From Rhodococcus sp. 06-235-1A (GTDB taxonomy: Bacteria; Actinomycetota; Actinomycetes; Mycobacteriales; Mycobacteriaceae), in contig NZ_NOYI01000002.1 of the NCBI RefSeq assembly GCF_002258785.1, forward strand, positions 248,001 to 312,000: DNA of 64,000 bases, in the 5' to 3' direction. A program made the position numbers and the translations under genes. The notes beneath the pieces were generated by a model that was not told the origin of the DNA, ran no database searches, and saw only the letters and a program-made list of their open reading frames with translations. Shown one piece after another: positions 16,177-27,736 of the stretch (position 1 is its first letter; every line of letters begins with the position of its first letter).

Positions 16177-17919
16177 GTGACCCACGCTGTTTCCAACACA
16201 CCCGTTTCCACCACGTCCGACGCCACGGCTGCCACGACGCCCGCAGCGGCACCGGCGTTCACCTTCGCCGAGCTCGGGCTTCCCGAGGCCGTCGTCGCCG
16301 CTTTGGCGCGCAACTCGATCACGGTGCCCTCCCCCATCCAGGAGAAGGCCCTTCCCGACGCCATCGCAGGTAAGAACGTTCTCGGTCGCGCGCAGACAGG
16401 TTCGGGCAAGACCCTTGCCTTCGGCCTGCCGATTCTGCAGCGCCTGTCGCTGCACACTGACCGACCGGCCGCCAAGCGCCCGCGTTCGCTCGTACTGGTT
16501 CCGACCCGCGAACTCGCTTTCCAGGTCGTCGAATCTCTCGCTCCTTACGCCAACGCGCAGGGCCTTCGGGTCATGCCTGCCGTCGGCGGCACCCCGTTCA
16601 ACAAGCAGGTCGAGCAGCTCCGACGCGGAGTCGACGTACTCGTCGCCACGCCCGGCCGCCTCGCCGACCACCTTCGTCAGGGCACGTGCATCCTCGATTC
16701 CATCGAGATCACCGCACTCGACGAGGCCGACCAGATGGCCGACATGGGCTTCCTGCCCGAGGTGCGTGCCGTCCTCGCCGACACTCCGGCAGACGGACAG
16801 CGCATGCTGTTCTCGGCCACCCTCGATCGCGAGGTTCAGTCACTGGTCCGCCAGTTCCTGCCCGACCACGTCGAGCACTCCACCCAGGACGGCAAGGCCA
16901 GCGTCCGGACCATGGACCACTACGTCCTCATGGTCGACCGGGGTCAGAAGGATCTGGTTCTCTCCGAGATCGGTGCCCGCGAAGGCGGCCGCACCATCAT
17001 GTTCGCGCGTACCAAGCTGGGTTGCGACGGAATCACCGATCGCCTTCGTGCGCTCGGTATCGCCGCGGAGTCACTGCACGGTGGCAAGGCACAAAATCAG
17101 CGCACCCGCGTTCTCGAGCGTTTCAAGAACGGCCGCACCCCCGTCCTCGTCGCCACCGACGTTGCTGCTCGCGGAATCCATGTCGACGGTATCGACCTGG
17201 TCGTTCACGTCGATCCGCCCGCAGACCACAAGGACTACCTGCACCGCGCAGGACGTACGGCACGCGCCGGCGAGAAGGGCACCGTCGTCGCGATCGTGCT
17301 CCCCAACCAGCGTCGTCAGGTTCTGCGTCTGACCGGTATGGCCGGCGTCAAGGCCACCGCCGTCAACGTCTCGCCCGGTTCGGCCGAACTGAACAGCATC
17401 ACCGGCGCGAAGAAGCCCACCGGTGAGCCGTTGCGCGCCGAGTCCACTCCGCGCGACCGGAACAGCCGTCCCGGCTACCAGGGCTCCAATCCCCGCAGCG
17501 GCGGTGGATACCAGGGCTCCAACCCCCGCTCCACCGGCGGATACCAGGGCTCCAATCCCCGCAGCGGCGGTGGATACCAGGGCTCCAACCCCCGCTCCAC
17601 CGGCGGATACCAGGGCTCGAACCCCCGCAGCGGCGGTGGATACCAGGGCTCCAACCCCCGCTCCAGCGGTGGATACCAGGGCTCCAACCCACGCAGCGAG
17701 GGTGGATACCAGGGTGACCGACCGCGTCGCACCGAGTCGAGCTCGTACCGCGGCTCCGAAAGCCGTGGCTACGAAGGCCGCAGCTCCGACAACCGGGGCT
17801 CCGACAACCGCCGCCCGGCGTCCGCGCCCCGCCAGGACGAGAACCGGTCGGGTGGCTTCCGTAGCCGCACCGAGCGTCGCTCGTACGACGGCTTCGAGGG
17901 TCCGGCCCGCAGCCACTGA
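16177..17919 (+). CDS. DEAD-box RNA helicase with repetitive RGG-like tail
   Basis: A 580-residue ATP-dependent RNA helicase. Motifs in order are the Q-motif (SITVPSPIQ), Walker A AQTGSGKT, PTREL, TPGR, DEAD in LDEADQMADMGF, SAT, then the second RecA domain with ARGIHVDG and HRAGRTAR. From residue about 433 the tail consists of seven 11-residue repeats GYQGSNPRSxG plus a degenerate eighth, then Arg/Ser/Gly-rich sequence: a disordered RNA-binding tail of the kind seen on cold-shock and ribosome-assembly helicases. The GTG at 16177 is chosen because GGAGAGG lies 9 nt upstream and the protein then starts like its relatives; the frame is open to 16084. Confidence 0.93.
   Translation: MTHAVSNTPVSTTSDATAATTPAAAPAFTFAELGLPEAVVAALARNSITVPSPIQEKALPDAIAGKNVLGRAQTGSGKTLAFGLPILQRLSLHTDRPAAKRPRSLVLVPTRELAFQVVESLAPYANAQGLRVMPAVGGTPFNKQVEQLRRGVDVLVATPGRLADHLRQGTCILDSIEITALDEADQMADMGFLPEVRAVLADTPADGQRMLFSATLDREVQSLVRQFLPDHVEHSTQDGKASVRTMDHYVLMVDRGQKDLVLSEIGAREGGRTIMFARTKLGCDGITDRLRALGIAAESLHGGKAQNQRTRVLERFKNGRTPVLVATDVAARGIHVDGIDLVVHVDPPADHKDYLHRAGRTARAGEKGTVVAIVLPNQRRQVLRLTGMAGVKATAVNVSPGSAELNSITGAKKPTGEPLRAESTPRDRNSRPGYQGSNPRSGGGYQGSNPRSTGGYQGSNPRSGGGYQGSNPRSTGGYQGSNPRSGGGYQGSNPRSSGGYQGSNPRSEGGYQGDRPRRTESSSYRGSESRGYEGRSSDNRGSDNRRPASAPRQDENRSGGFRSRTERRSYDGFEGPARSH
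17473..17736 (+). repeat. 33-bp in-frame tandem repeat in the helicase tail
   Basis: Seven clean copies of a 33-bp unit encoding GYQGSNPRSxG (17473-17703) and one degenerate copy. Alternate units end SGG and STG, so a 66-bp higher-order period is visible in the first six. The DNA is nearly identical between copies, pointing to recent duplication or slippage; copy number may vary between strains. Confidence 0.95.
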
Positions 17920-17972
17920 TCGGTTCGCAACCGTGAGGTCGTGAATCGACCGGAGCATATTTCGACGACACG

Positions 17973-18007
17973 AGGTGTCGCATTCTTCGCGAATGCGGCA
18001 CCTTTTG
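17973..18007 (+). terminator. Rho-independent terminator after the helicase
   Basis: A 13-bp stem (17973-17985 with 17991-18003, one G-U type mismatch) and 5-nt loop, followed by TTTTGTCGTTGT. It separates the helicase from gnd. Confidence 0.8.
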
Positions 18008-18085
18008 TCGTTGTCCACGGACAGGTTTGAGCTCTGCTCGGGGGGTTGGCTCGCGCGACGTCGCTCGGCAGGGAAAGCTGTCTGT

Positions 18086-19537
18086 ATGACCTCAGCAGCA
18101 GAACCGACAGAACTGGCTCAGATCGGAGTCACCGGACTCGCCGTCATGGGCTCCAACATCGCGCGCAACTTCGCTCATCACGGTCACACCGTCGCGTTGC
18201 ACAATCGCAGTGTCGCCAAGACCGATGCCCTGATCGCCGATCACGGCAGCGAGGGCTCGTTCATCCGTACCGAAACCATCGAGGAGTTCGTTGCGGCTCT
18301 TGCGAAGCCGCGCCGGGTTCTCATCATGGTCAAGGCGGGAGACCCGACCGACGCGGTGATCGAGGAGCTCGCGGGCGCGATGGAGGAGGGCGACATCATC
18401 ATCGATGGTGGCAACGCGCTCTACACCGACACCATCCGCCGTGAGGCCGCCATGAAGGAGCGCGGCCTGCTCTTCGTCGGTGCCGGCATCTCGGGAGGCG
18501 AGGAAGGCGCACTCAACGGCCCGTCGATCATGCCGGGCGGCCCGGCCGAGTCCTACAAGGCACTCGGGCCGCTGCTCGAGTCCATTGCGGCTCAGGTGGA
18601 CGGCACGCCGTGCTGCACTCACATCGGACCCGACGGCTCCGGCCACTTCGTCAAGATGGTGCACAACGGCATCGAGTACGCCGACATGCAGCTCATCGGC
18701 GAGGCGTACAACCTGTTTCGCGACGCCCTCGGTTACACCCCGGCGCAGGTTGCCGATGTGTTCACCGAGTGGAACAACGGTGATCTCGAGAGCTACCTGG
18801 TCGAGATCACCGCCGAGGTCCTCCGCCAGGTCGACGCCAAGACCGGCAAGCCGCTGGTGGACGTGATCGTCGATGCCGCCGAGCAGAAGGGCACCGGCCG
18901 CTGGACCGTGAAGGCGGCCCTCGACCTCGGCGTTCCCGTCACCGGTATCGCCGAAGCTGTCTTTGCCAGGGCACTCTCGGGATCACGGGCTCAGCGCAAG
19001 GCAGCCGTCGGGCTGGCCTCGGGGACGCTCGCCGACAAGCCCACCGACGCAGAGCAGTTCACCCACGACATCAGCCGGGCTCTGTACGCGTCGAAGATCG
19101 TGGCCTACGCACAGGGCTTCGATCAGATTGCGGCGGGCAGCGCCGAGTACGACTGGAACCTGCATCCCGGTGACCTCGCCACCATCTGGCGCGGCGGTTG
19201 CATCATCCGCGCACGGTTCCTCGACCGCATCAAGGACGCGTACGACGACAACGCCGAGCTCCCCAGCCTGATCCTGGCACCGTACTTCCGTGAGGCAATC
19301 GAGAACGCGATCGACAGCTGGCGTCGCGTCGTCATCACCGCGGCCTCACTCGGCATTCCCGTTCCTGCGTTCGCGTCCTCGCTTTCCTACTACGACGCCC
19401 TGCGGGCCGAGCGGCTACCCGCGGCCCTGACGCAGGGACAGCGCGACTTCTTCGGAGCGCACACCTACGAGCGAACCGACTCGGAAGGAAAGTTCCACAC
19501 GCTCTGGAGCGGCGATCGCTCCGAGATCGAGGCCTGA
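18086..19537 (+). CDS. gnd: 6-phosphogluconate dehydrogenase, decarboxylating
   Basis: A 483-residue enzyme of the oxidative pentose phosphate pathway converting 6-phosphogluconate to ribulose 5-phosphate with NADP+. It has the Rossmann motif GLAVMGSNIARN at residue 17, GISGGEEGA (GxSGGxxGA), the catalytic KMVHNGIEY with Lys and Asn, and the long-form all-helical C-terminal domain ending GKFHTLWSGD. Length matches the homodimeric long type. The ATG at 18086 gives the normal N-terminus; the frame runs further upstream into the terminator and is not used. M. tuberculosis gnd1 (Rv1844c) is in the same neighbourhood next to guaB1; here two unrelated genes and a DMT transporter intervene. Confidence 0.97.
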   Translation: MTSAAEPTELAQIGVTGLAVMGSNIARNFAHHGHTVALHNRSVAKTDALIADHGSEGSFIRTETIEEFVAALAKPRRVLIMVKAGDPTDAVIEELAGAMEEGDIIIDGGNALYTDTIRREAAMKERGLLFVGAGISGGEEGALNGPSIMPGGPAESYKALGPLLESIAAQVDGTPCCTHIGPDGSGHFVKMVHNGIEYADMQLIGEAYNLFRDALGYTPAQVADVFTEWNNGDLESYLVEITAEVLRQVDAKTGKPLVDVIVDAAEQKGTGRWTVKAALDLGVPVTGIAEAVFARALSGSRAQRKAAVGLASGTLADKPTDAEQFTHDISRALYASKIVAYAQGFDQIAAGSAEYDWNLHPGDLATIWRGGCIIRARFLDRIKDAYDDNAELPSLILAPYFREAIENAIDSWRRVVITAASLGIPVPAFASSLSYYDALRAERLPAALTQGQRDFFGAHTYERTDSEGKFHTLWSGDRSEIEA

Positions 19538-19550
19538 GCAACCCTCGTCC

Positions 19551-19587
19551 ACCGGTGGCGCTGCGTGCTTCATGCGGCGCCACCGGT
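19551..19587. terminator. Hairpin between convergent gnd and the DUF4262 gene
   Basis: Perfect 11-bp arms (19551-19561 with 19577-19587) and a 15-nt loop, 13 nt after the gnd stop, in the convergent gap. There is no strong T-run, but placement suggests a bidirectional terminator. Confidence 0.6.
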
Positions 19588-19603
19588 TCGTGGACGATCG
19601 CAG

Positions 19604-20074
19604 TCAGTAGGGCAACGGACCGAGCACCGGTTGGACCACCGTCGAGGGAATGCCCTCCCACGGCAACGAACCCTCGCAGTCCTTCCACACGGCCTGAACG
19701 GCGCTGAAGCACCCCGTGCCGTACAGGTCCGATGCCGCGTGGAGAATGTCTGCACAAGCCGGTACGTCGATGGTGAAAATCTCGAATCCTGCTGCCCAGC
19801 AACCGATTCCAGATTCGACCTCCAAGAGACCCGAAGCGACCGAAGTGCCGAGCGCGTTCAGTATTCGTGAAGATTCGTTCGGGTCGCGACCCGTCACGAC
19901 GATTTCCGGACTTCCGAAACCGGTGAGACCGACGGTGTAGCAGAATGCCGGATGGATACCGTCCCGGTCGACCTCCGATTCGACGTACTGCAAGGCCCAT
20001 CCGAATCGATCGATGGCGCTCTTCACCTCTCCGATGTACTCGTCGACGCCGTAGCCGTCACACATCCTGCACAT
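19604..20074 (-). CDS. DUF4262 domain protein
   Basis: A 156-residue cytosolic protein of unknown function. It starts MCRMCDG, a CxxC pair that might bind metal, followed by a helix-rich segment and FCYTVGLTGFGSPEIVVTG, the characteristic core of DUF4262 proteins, then PACADILHAASDLYG. The start at 20074 is inferred from this family beginning; the open frame extends to 20218 but the extra N-terminus is Arg/Cys-rich and unlikely. It sits alone between gnd and a second DEAD-box helicase on the opposite strand. Confidence 0.75.
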   Translation of the reverse strand: MCRMCDGYGVDEYIGEVKSAIDRFGWALQYVESEVDRDGIHPAFCYTVGLTGFGSPEIVVTGRDPNESSRILNALGTSVASGLLEVESGIGCWAAGFEIFTIDVPACADILHAASDLYGTGCFSAVQAVWKDCEGSLPWEGIPSTVVQPVLGPLPY

Positions 20075-20216
20075 AGCTCCCCCACTCGGCGAGCGGTCGC
20101 CCCCACAGCAACCGCGATGTCGAACGCATTCGAACGTGCGTTCTACGCCCGAGTATTGCGCGCGGCACCGACAAGAACATTCCATGCGTGTTCGACGCGG
20201 CGGTAAGGTCACAGCC

Positions 20217-21535
20217 ATGCCGGGTCAATCCGCTTCATCATTCGCAGACCTGGGACTCCCGGTGGTTCTCGTACATTCGCTAGAGAAGGCGGGTGTGTCC
20301 CATCCCTTTCCGATCCAGGTTGCCGCAGTCCCCGACGCACTTGCCGGCCGCGACGTACTCGGACGCGCCCCGACCGGATCGGGCAAGACGCTTGCGTTCG
20401 GGCTTCCACTGCTCGTACGACTGGCAGGTCGTCGAAGCGAGCGAGCGGCACCGCGTGGGCTCGTGCTCGCTCCGACTCGGGAACTCGCACTCCAGATCCA
20501 CGAGGTACTCGACCTGCACGGTGCCACGTTCGGCCTGCGGACCGTCGGTGTCGTAGGCGGTGTCCCCCTCGAACGAAATGTGCGCGAGATTCAGCGCGGT
20601 GTCGACATCGTGGTCGCCACCCCCGGTCGTCTCAACGACCTGCTCGAGCGGCGTTCCATCGCGTTGAATCGCGTCGAGATGACCGTCGTCGACGAAGCGG
20701 ACCGAATGGTGGACATGGGGTTTCTGCCCCAGATCGAATCGCTGCTGGCCGCGACGCCGCCCGACGGCCAGCGCTTGTTGTTCTCGGCAACCCTCGACCA
20801 GGACACCGACCGCCTGGTCGAGAGGTTCATGGACGATCCGGCTGAGCACTCCACTGCCGAATCGGTGAGCACGCCCGACATTGCGCACTACGTGTTCGAG
20901 GTCGACGCCGCGCGCAAGACCGATGTCGCTGCCGCACTTGCGAACAGGGACGGTCGCACGATGCTGTTCGTACGTACCACCCACGCGGTCGATCGACTCA
21001 CCGACGAGTGTCGCCGACTGGGCGTACCCGTATCGTCGTTGCACGGCAACAAGACTCAGGCGCACCGCACGCGTTCGCTGGCCGCCTTCGCGGACGGGAG
21101 CTCGGCTGCGCTGATCGCAACCGACGTCGCAGCGCGCGGTGTTCACGTCGACGACGTCACGCTGGTGGTGCACGTCGACCCACCGATGGATTCCAAGGAC
21201 TACGTGCACCGTGCAGGCCGAACCGCGCGAGCCGGGGCCAGCGGAACCGTCGTGACGTTGGCTACCGAAGATCAGTTGGCGCGAGTGCGCGCCATGGCGG
21301 ACGAAGCGGGAATCTCGGCCACCGTCGTCGATACCGACGCGGACCCCGTCTCGTGGCGCCGGATCACCGGCGCTCGCACCCCCATCGGCAGACCACTGTC
21401 GAATCCGGCCGACACCTCGCGATCCGCCCGCGGCGATCTGCCGGAGCGAGGGGCACGACGGGGTGCCGCACCCGCGCGGCACGAACGGCGTGGCCGAACC
21501 GGAGGCAATCGGGGCACCGGCCGAGGACGACGCGG

Positions 21536-21539
<4 letters not shown>
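20217..21539 (+). CDS. DEAD-box RNA helicase, short form
   Basis: A 440-residue second RNA helicase about 2.3 kb from the end of the first. Motifs are FPIQ (Q-motif), APTGSGKT, PTREL, TPGR, VVDEADRMVDMGF, SAT, ARGVHVDD and HRAGRTAR. Its tail is a short Arg/Gly-rich stretch (RRGRTGGNRGTGRGRRG) without the tandem repeats of the other helicase. The two share strong similarity through the core (RSLAAFADG versus RVLERFKNG regions), so they are probably paralogues. The ATG at 20217 gives the usual start. Its stop overlaps the start of the DMT transporter (GTGA). Confidence 0.93.
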
Positions 21540-23883
<2,344 letters not shown>

Positions 23884-24031
23884 CCCTCGTTCACGGTTAG
23901 ACTCTCCAACAGCAATCACAGTTGTCCGCGCTCGCTGTGCGCCCGAGGCCGATCACTCGTGCCGGGGTGCCGTCGAATCGTAGGTCCCGCACGGGTGGGG
24001 TCACAGCGCGGACCATACAGAAGGGAATCAG

Positions 24032-24238
24032 GTGCCCGAGGCACCCACTATCTCGGTTGCCGGTTCGGCAACCGCGGAACAGCACGACGAGAGCTCCACT
24101 TCGGAGGGCTCCTCTATCGAGCCGGGAGAGAAACCCGGCGACACCGAACCCGTCGACCACGCGCATTCCGGTGGCGCAATGCTTCTGTCCCAACTTCGGC
24201 GGCCCCGACCTCGACGGCCCCAGCTCGGGCGGATCTGA
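24032..24238 (+). CDS. Possible small protein upstream of the CorC pair
   Basis: A 68-codon frame starting with GTG, preceded by GAAGGGA at 7 nt and ending 3 nt before the next gene, so spacing is gene-like. The product is acidic and Ser/Glu-rich in its first 45 residues and Arg-rich at the end (RRPRPRRPQLGR). I recognise no family. It may equally be untranslated leader of the CorC genes; the region 23884-24031 before it holds nothing I can identify. Confidence 0.3.
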   Translation: MPEAPTISVAGSATAEQHDESSTSEGSSIEPGEKPGDTEPVDHAHSGGAMLLSQLRRPRPRRPQLGRI

Positions 24239-24241
24239 CGC

Positions 24242-25621
24242 GTGGCCACCCTCATCACCATCGTCAGCCTGCTCGGCTTCGTCGCCCTGACGGCGGGCAC
24301 CGCTCTGTTCGTCGCAGCCGAGTTCTCCCTCACCGCTTTGGAACGCAGTGCGGTCGAGTCCCAGGCCCAGAACGGCGACATGCGGTCCCGGCAGGTTCTG
24401 CACGCGCACAAGACGCTGTCGTTCCAGCTGTCCGGCGCTCAGCTGGGCATCACCATCACGACGTTGATCACCGGCTATCTGGCCGAACCTGTGTTGGCCG
24501 GTTTCATTCGGCCGGTGGCCGACGCGCTCGGTGCGTCCGAGGCACTCGCATCGGGCATCTCACTTGCCGTGGCGCTGATCCTGGCGACATCGTTCTCGAT
24601 GATCTTCGGTGAACTGGTCCCGAAGAACATCGCCATCGCGAGGCCGATGTCGACCGCTCGTGTCACCGCGGGGGCAATGGCCGGGTTCTCATTGGTCTTC
24701 AAGTGGGCGATCAACGGTCTCAACGGCTCGGCGAACTGGTTGGTTCGCCGGCTCGGGGTCGAGCCTGCCGAAGAGTTGAGATCGGCGCGTTCGCCGCAGG
24801 AACTGGGCTCGCTCGTCCGCACCTCGGCGCGGCAGGGGTCCATCGACGAGAACACCGCCCGGCTGGTGGATCGGTCGTTGCAGTTCGGCGATCGAACCGC
24901 CGAGGAATTGATGACGCCACGAGTGAAGATCGAGACGCTCGGCACCGACGCGACCGTGGCCGATCTGATCGAAACCGCGGCGCGTACCGGCTTCTCCCGC
25001 TTTCCGGTGGTCGACGGCGATCTGGACGACACCGTCGGCGTCGTCCACATCAAGCATGCGTTCACCGTCGCGGGAGCGCATCGTCGTTCGACGACGGTGG
25101 AGTCCCTGGCTCGCGATGTACCGGTCGTACCGTCGAGCCTCGACGGCGATGCGGTGATGGAGCGGGTGCGCGCCGACGGTATGCAGGTGGCGCTCGTCGT
25201 CGACGAATACGGCGGTACCGCGGGCATGGTCACGATGGAGGATCTCATCGAGGAGATCGTCGGGGACGTGCGCGACGAGCACGACGAGCCGGAACTCGAC
25301 GTTGCCCGTTCGGGCGACGGTTGGGACTGCGCCGGGCTGCTTCGCATCGACGAAGTCGCCTCGGCCACGGGGTATTCCGCACCGGAGGGCGAGTACGAGA
25401 CCATCGGTGGCCTGGTTCTGTCGGAGCTGGGCCGCATCCCGACCGAGGGTGACGCGGTTGCCCTGCCTCACCCGGCGAGCGAGGACCCTCTCGAGGGCGA
25501 CGGCGGCTGGGTGGCACGGGTGATCCGCATGGACGGTCGTCGGATAGACCGCGTGTTGATCTTGCCCGTCGACGCCGCAACGGTTGCTCGAATGAGATCG
25601 GAGGGAGAGATCGATGGGTGA
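24242..25621 (+). CDS. HlyC/CorC-family (CNNM-type) membrane protein, long form
   Basis: A 459-residue protein with a DUF21/CNNM transmembrane domain (residues 1-190; [16 protein letters not shown] and [14 protein letters not shown]), two CBS repeats (about 215-335; [11 protein letters not shown] and [24 protein letters not shown]) and a C-terminal CorC_HlyC domain (about 350-440). Family members are linked to Mg2+/Co2+ efflux or tolerance. The GTG at 24242 is used. The M. tuberculosis counterparts (Rv1842c/Rv1841c) also occur as an adjacent pair beside guaB1, so this is conserved backbone. Confidence 0.92.
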   Translation: MATLITIVSLLGFVALTAGTALFVAAEFSLTALERSAVESQAQNGDMRSRQVLHAHKTLSFQLSGAQLGITITTLITGYLAEPVLAGFIRPVADALGASEALASGISLAVALILATSFSMIFGELVPKNIAIARPMSTARVTAGAMAGFSLVFKWAINGLNGSANWLVRRLGVEPAEELRSARSPQELGSLVRTSARQGSIDENTARLVDRSLQFGDRTAEELMTPRVKIETLGTDATVADLIETAARTGFSRFPVVDGDLDDTVGVVHIKHAFTVAGAHRRSTTVESLARDVPVVPSSLDGDAVMERVRADGMQVALVVDEYGGTAGMVTMEDLIEEIVGDVRDEHDEPELDVARSGDGWDCAGLLRIDEVASATGYSAPEGEYETIGGLVLSELGRIPTEGDAVALPHPASEDPLEGDGGWVARVIRMDGRRIDRVLILPVDAATVARMRSEGEIDG

Positions 25622-26756
25622 CTTCCTCGGAGTCGGTCTCGCCGTTCTCCTGCTGGCCGGAAATGCGTTCTTCGTCGGGGCCGAGTTCGCGCTGATTTCC
25701 GCTCGGCGCGATCGACTCGAAGCGTTGCTCGCGCAAGGCAAGAAGCGTGCGCAAAGTGTCATCGAAGCCGGTCAGAATCTCTCGCAGATGCTTGCAGCGG
25801 CCCAACTCGGAATCACGATCTGTTCGATTCTTCTGGGCCGGGTGGCAGAACCGGCGGTGGCGCATCTCATCGAGGTTCCGCTCGACGCGATCGGAATTCC
25901 CGAGTCGTTTCTGCACCCGATCGCCTTCGCCATCGCGTTGACTCTCGTGGTGGTTCTGCACATACTCGTCGGCGAAATGGTTCCCAAGAACATCGCGATC
26001 GCAGGCCCGGAGAGCACCGCGATGATTCTGGTGCCGATCCATCTGCTGTTCATCAAGGTGGCGCTGCCGCTGATCTCGTTCTACAACCTGTGCGCCAACC
26101 TGACCCTCCGGTTGCTGCGTATCGAACCCAAGGACGAGCTGAGTTCCTCGGTATCGGCGGTCGAGTTGTCGCAGATGATCGGCGAATCGCGGTCCGAGGG
26201 ATTGATCGATGCCGAGGAGCATCGCAGGCTGCGGCAGGCACTCGAGACGTCCGGTCGGACCGTCGCCGAGGTACTGATTCCCAACCATCAGGTTCGCAGC
26301 ATCGAGTTGTCCGGCCCCGAGCACACTCTCGGACCCACCCTCGGCTCCGTCGAACGGGCCGTCATCGAGACCGGCTTCTCCCGCTATCCGGTACGCGATG
26401 CCGGAGGTGCGCTGGTCGGTTACCTACATCTCAAGGACGTGCTCGACGATATGGCCGACGAGTCGGCCGGGCCCGACACGGTGATTCCCCGAAGCGATGT
26501 TCGATTACTACCCGTCGTCTCCATCGATACCGTGCTCGACGACGCCCTGACCAAGTTGCGACGCGCCAGCAGCCACCTCGGAGCGGTGCACGACGCAACC
26601 GGTGCCACGGTCGGCATCGTCGCACTCGAAGACCTGGTCGAAGAGTTCGTCGGTACCGTTCGCGACGGAACGCACCGCGTGGCCGGTCCTCGGCCGGGTC
26701 AATCTTCGTCGAGTATCGGGCCGAGCTCGTCGAGCACTCCCCCGCGGAACGCGTAG
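25614..26756 (+). CDS. HlyC/CorC-family membrane protein, short form
   Basis: A 380-residue partner of the preceding gene, overlapping it by 8 nt. It has the CNNM membrane domain ([19 protein letters not shown], then [14 protein letters not shown]) and the CBS pair ([31 protein letters not shown]) but ends shortly after in a Ser/Pro-rich tail, lacking the CorC_HlyC domain. The pairing of one long and one short protein suggests a heterodimer. This is not a truncation: the pattern appears normal for the actinobacterial pair. Confidence 0.9.
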   Translation: MGDFLGVGLAVLLLAGNAFFVGAEFALISARRDRLEALLAQGKKRAQSVIEAGQNLSQMLAAAQLGITICSILLGRVAEPAVAHLIEVPLDAIGIPESFLHPIAFAIALTLVVVLHILVGEMVPKNIAIAGPESTAMILVPIHLLFIKVALPLISFYNLCANLTLRLLRIEPKDELSSSVSAVELSQMIGESRSEGLIDAEEHRRLRQALETSGRTVAEVLIPNHQVRSIELSGPEHTLGPTLGSVERAVIETGFSRYPVRDAGGALVGYLHLKDVLDDMADESAGPDTVIPRSDVRLLPVVSIDTVLDDALTKLRRASSHLGAVHDATGATVGIVALEDLVEEFVGTVRDGTHRVAGPRPGQSSSSIGPSSSSTPPRNA

Positions 26757-27671
26757 ATGTCCGGCCCGGCGTCGCTGACCGAAGCGGAGTGGACCACCAG
26801 ACAGGCCTCGCACGTCGCTCGGGTCGGCAACCTCGTCGGTGACTACCTCACCGATCGCGGCCACGGCATCGTTCACCCCGTTCTGGACTTCCTGTTCACG
26901 TATTACAGTCACCGTCCGGGTCAACTGCGCCGGTGGAATCCTGGCCACGGCATCGTCCTCACCGGCGATCGCGCCCGTGACTACGCGGAGTTCGCGTCGT
27001 ACGAGCAGGTCGAGACAGGCGACGGTCCGGGCTTTCGGGTGCGATCGGATCTGGTGGAACGCCGCCGATCGAGTATCGAGTTCACCCTCGGCCTGCTGAC
27101 CGCCACCGCCGAGCGAGCCCCTCTGCTCGGCTGCTTCGGTCTGCACGAGTGGGCCATGGTCTACCGCGGGGGCATCTCCGCGCAGCGGCACGAGCACGTG
27201 CCACTGCGGCTCGGCCGTGACGGCACAGATGCTGTGGTGGATTCGATGACGTTGCGGTGCACGCATTACGACGCCTTCCGGTTCTTCACCCCCGACGCCG
27301 CGCCGCGCAACACTCTGACGCTGTCGCCACAGTCACGGCTGGGCACCGAACAACCCGGCTGTATCCATGCATCGATGGATCTGTACAAGTGGTGCTACAA
27401 GCTGGGACCACTGATCGATTCCGAGTTTCTGACCGACTGTTTCGAGCTGGCCCTGCATGCGCGAACGATCGACATGCGCGCGAGTCCGTACGACCTGAGC
27501 GACTACGACCTCGAACCCATTCGGATAGAGACCGCGGCCGGTCGAGCAGAGTATGTGCGCGCGCAGGGAGAATTGTCCGACGAAGCGGCACCTCTACGCT
27601 CGGCGTTGATCGCTCGATGCCAGAATTTACTGATCGGCGGCGAGTTCGGCGTCGGACCTACCGCCGAGTAA
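26757..27671 (+). CDS. Conserved actinobacterial protein, annotated in relatives as 3-methyladenine DNA glycosylase
   Basis: A 304-residue soluble protein whose ATG directly follows the stop of the CorC short form. Relatives beside malate synthase in other actinomycetes carry the name 3-methyladenine DNA glycosylase, but I see neither the HhH motif of AlkA/Tag nor the AAG fold, so I regard the enzymatic name as unverified. Recognisable blocks are HPVLDFLFTYYSHRPGQLRRW, LGCFGLHEWAMVYRG, LRCTHYDAFRFFTPDA and CIHASMDLYKWCYKLGP. Many aromatic and His residues in these blocks suggest a metal or cofactor site (inference). Confidence 0.7.
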   Translation: MSGPASLTEAEWTTRQASHVARVGNLVGDYLTDRGHGIVHPVLDFLFTYYSHRPGQLRRWNPGHGIVLTGDRARDYAEFASYEQVETGDGPGFRVRSDLVERRRSSIEFTLGLLTATAERAPLLGCFGLHEWAMVYRGGISAQRHEHVPLRLGRDGTDAVVDSMTLRCTHYDAFRFFTPDAAPRNTLTLSPQSRLGTEQPGCIHASMDLYKWCYKLGPLIDSEFLTDCFELALHARTIDMRASPYDLSDYDLEPIRIETAAGRAEYVRAQGELSDEAAPLRSALIARCQNLLIGGEFGVGPTAE

Positions 27672-27691
27672 CATCGACAGCGTAGTCGTGG

Positions 27692-27720
27692 GGACACCGG
27701 TCACCGGTGTCCGTGACCGG
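27692..27720 (+). promoter_or_regulatory. Two overlapping hairpins in the malate synthase leader
   Basis: Hairpin A has 9-bp arms 27692-27700/27704-27712 with a 3-nt loop. Hairpin B has 8-bp arms 27697-27704/27713-27720 with an 8-nt loop. They share bases and cannot form together. The gene start is 17 nt further on. Alternatively this is a nested palindromic protein-binding site. Confidence 0.5.
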
Positions 27721-27736
27721 AAAGAGTGAGGAATTC

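Noticed and set aside
17473..17736. Regular repeats considered as a CRISPR array
   Set aside because: Units are contiguous with no spacers, in frame within a helicase tail, and alternate in a coding pattern.
17071..18018. 315-residue minus-strand frame with a repetitive Ala/Gly/Val sequence over the helicase tail
   Set aside because: Its repetitiveness is inherited from the 33-bp coding repeat on the plus strand; it also crosses the terminator.
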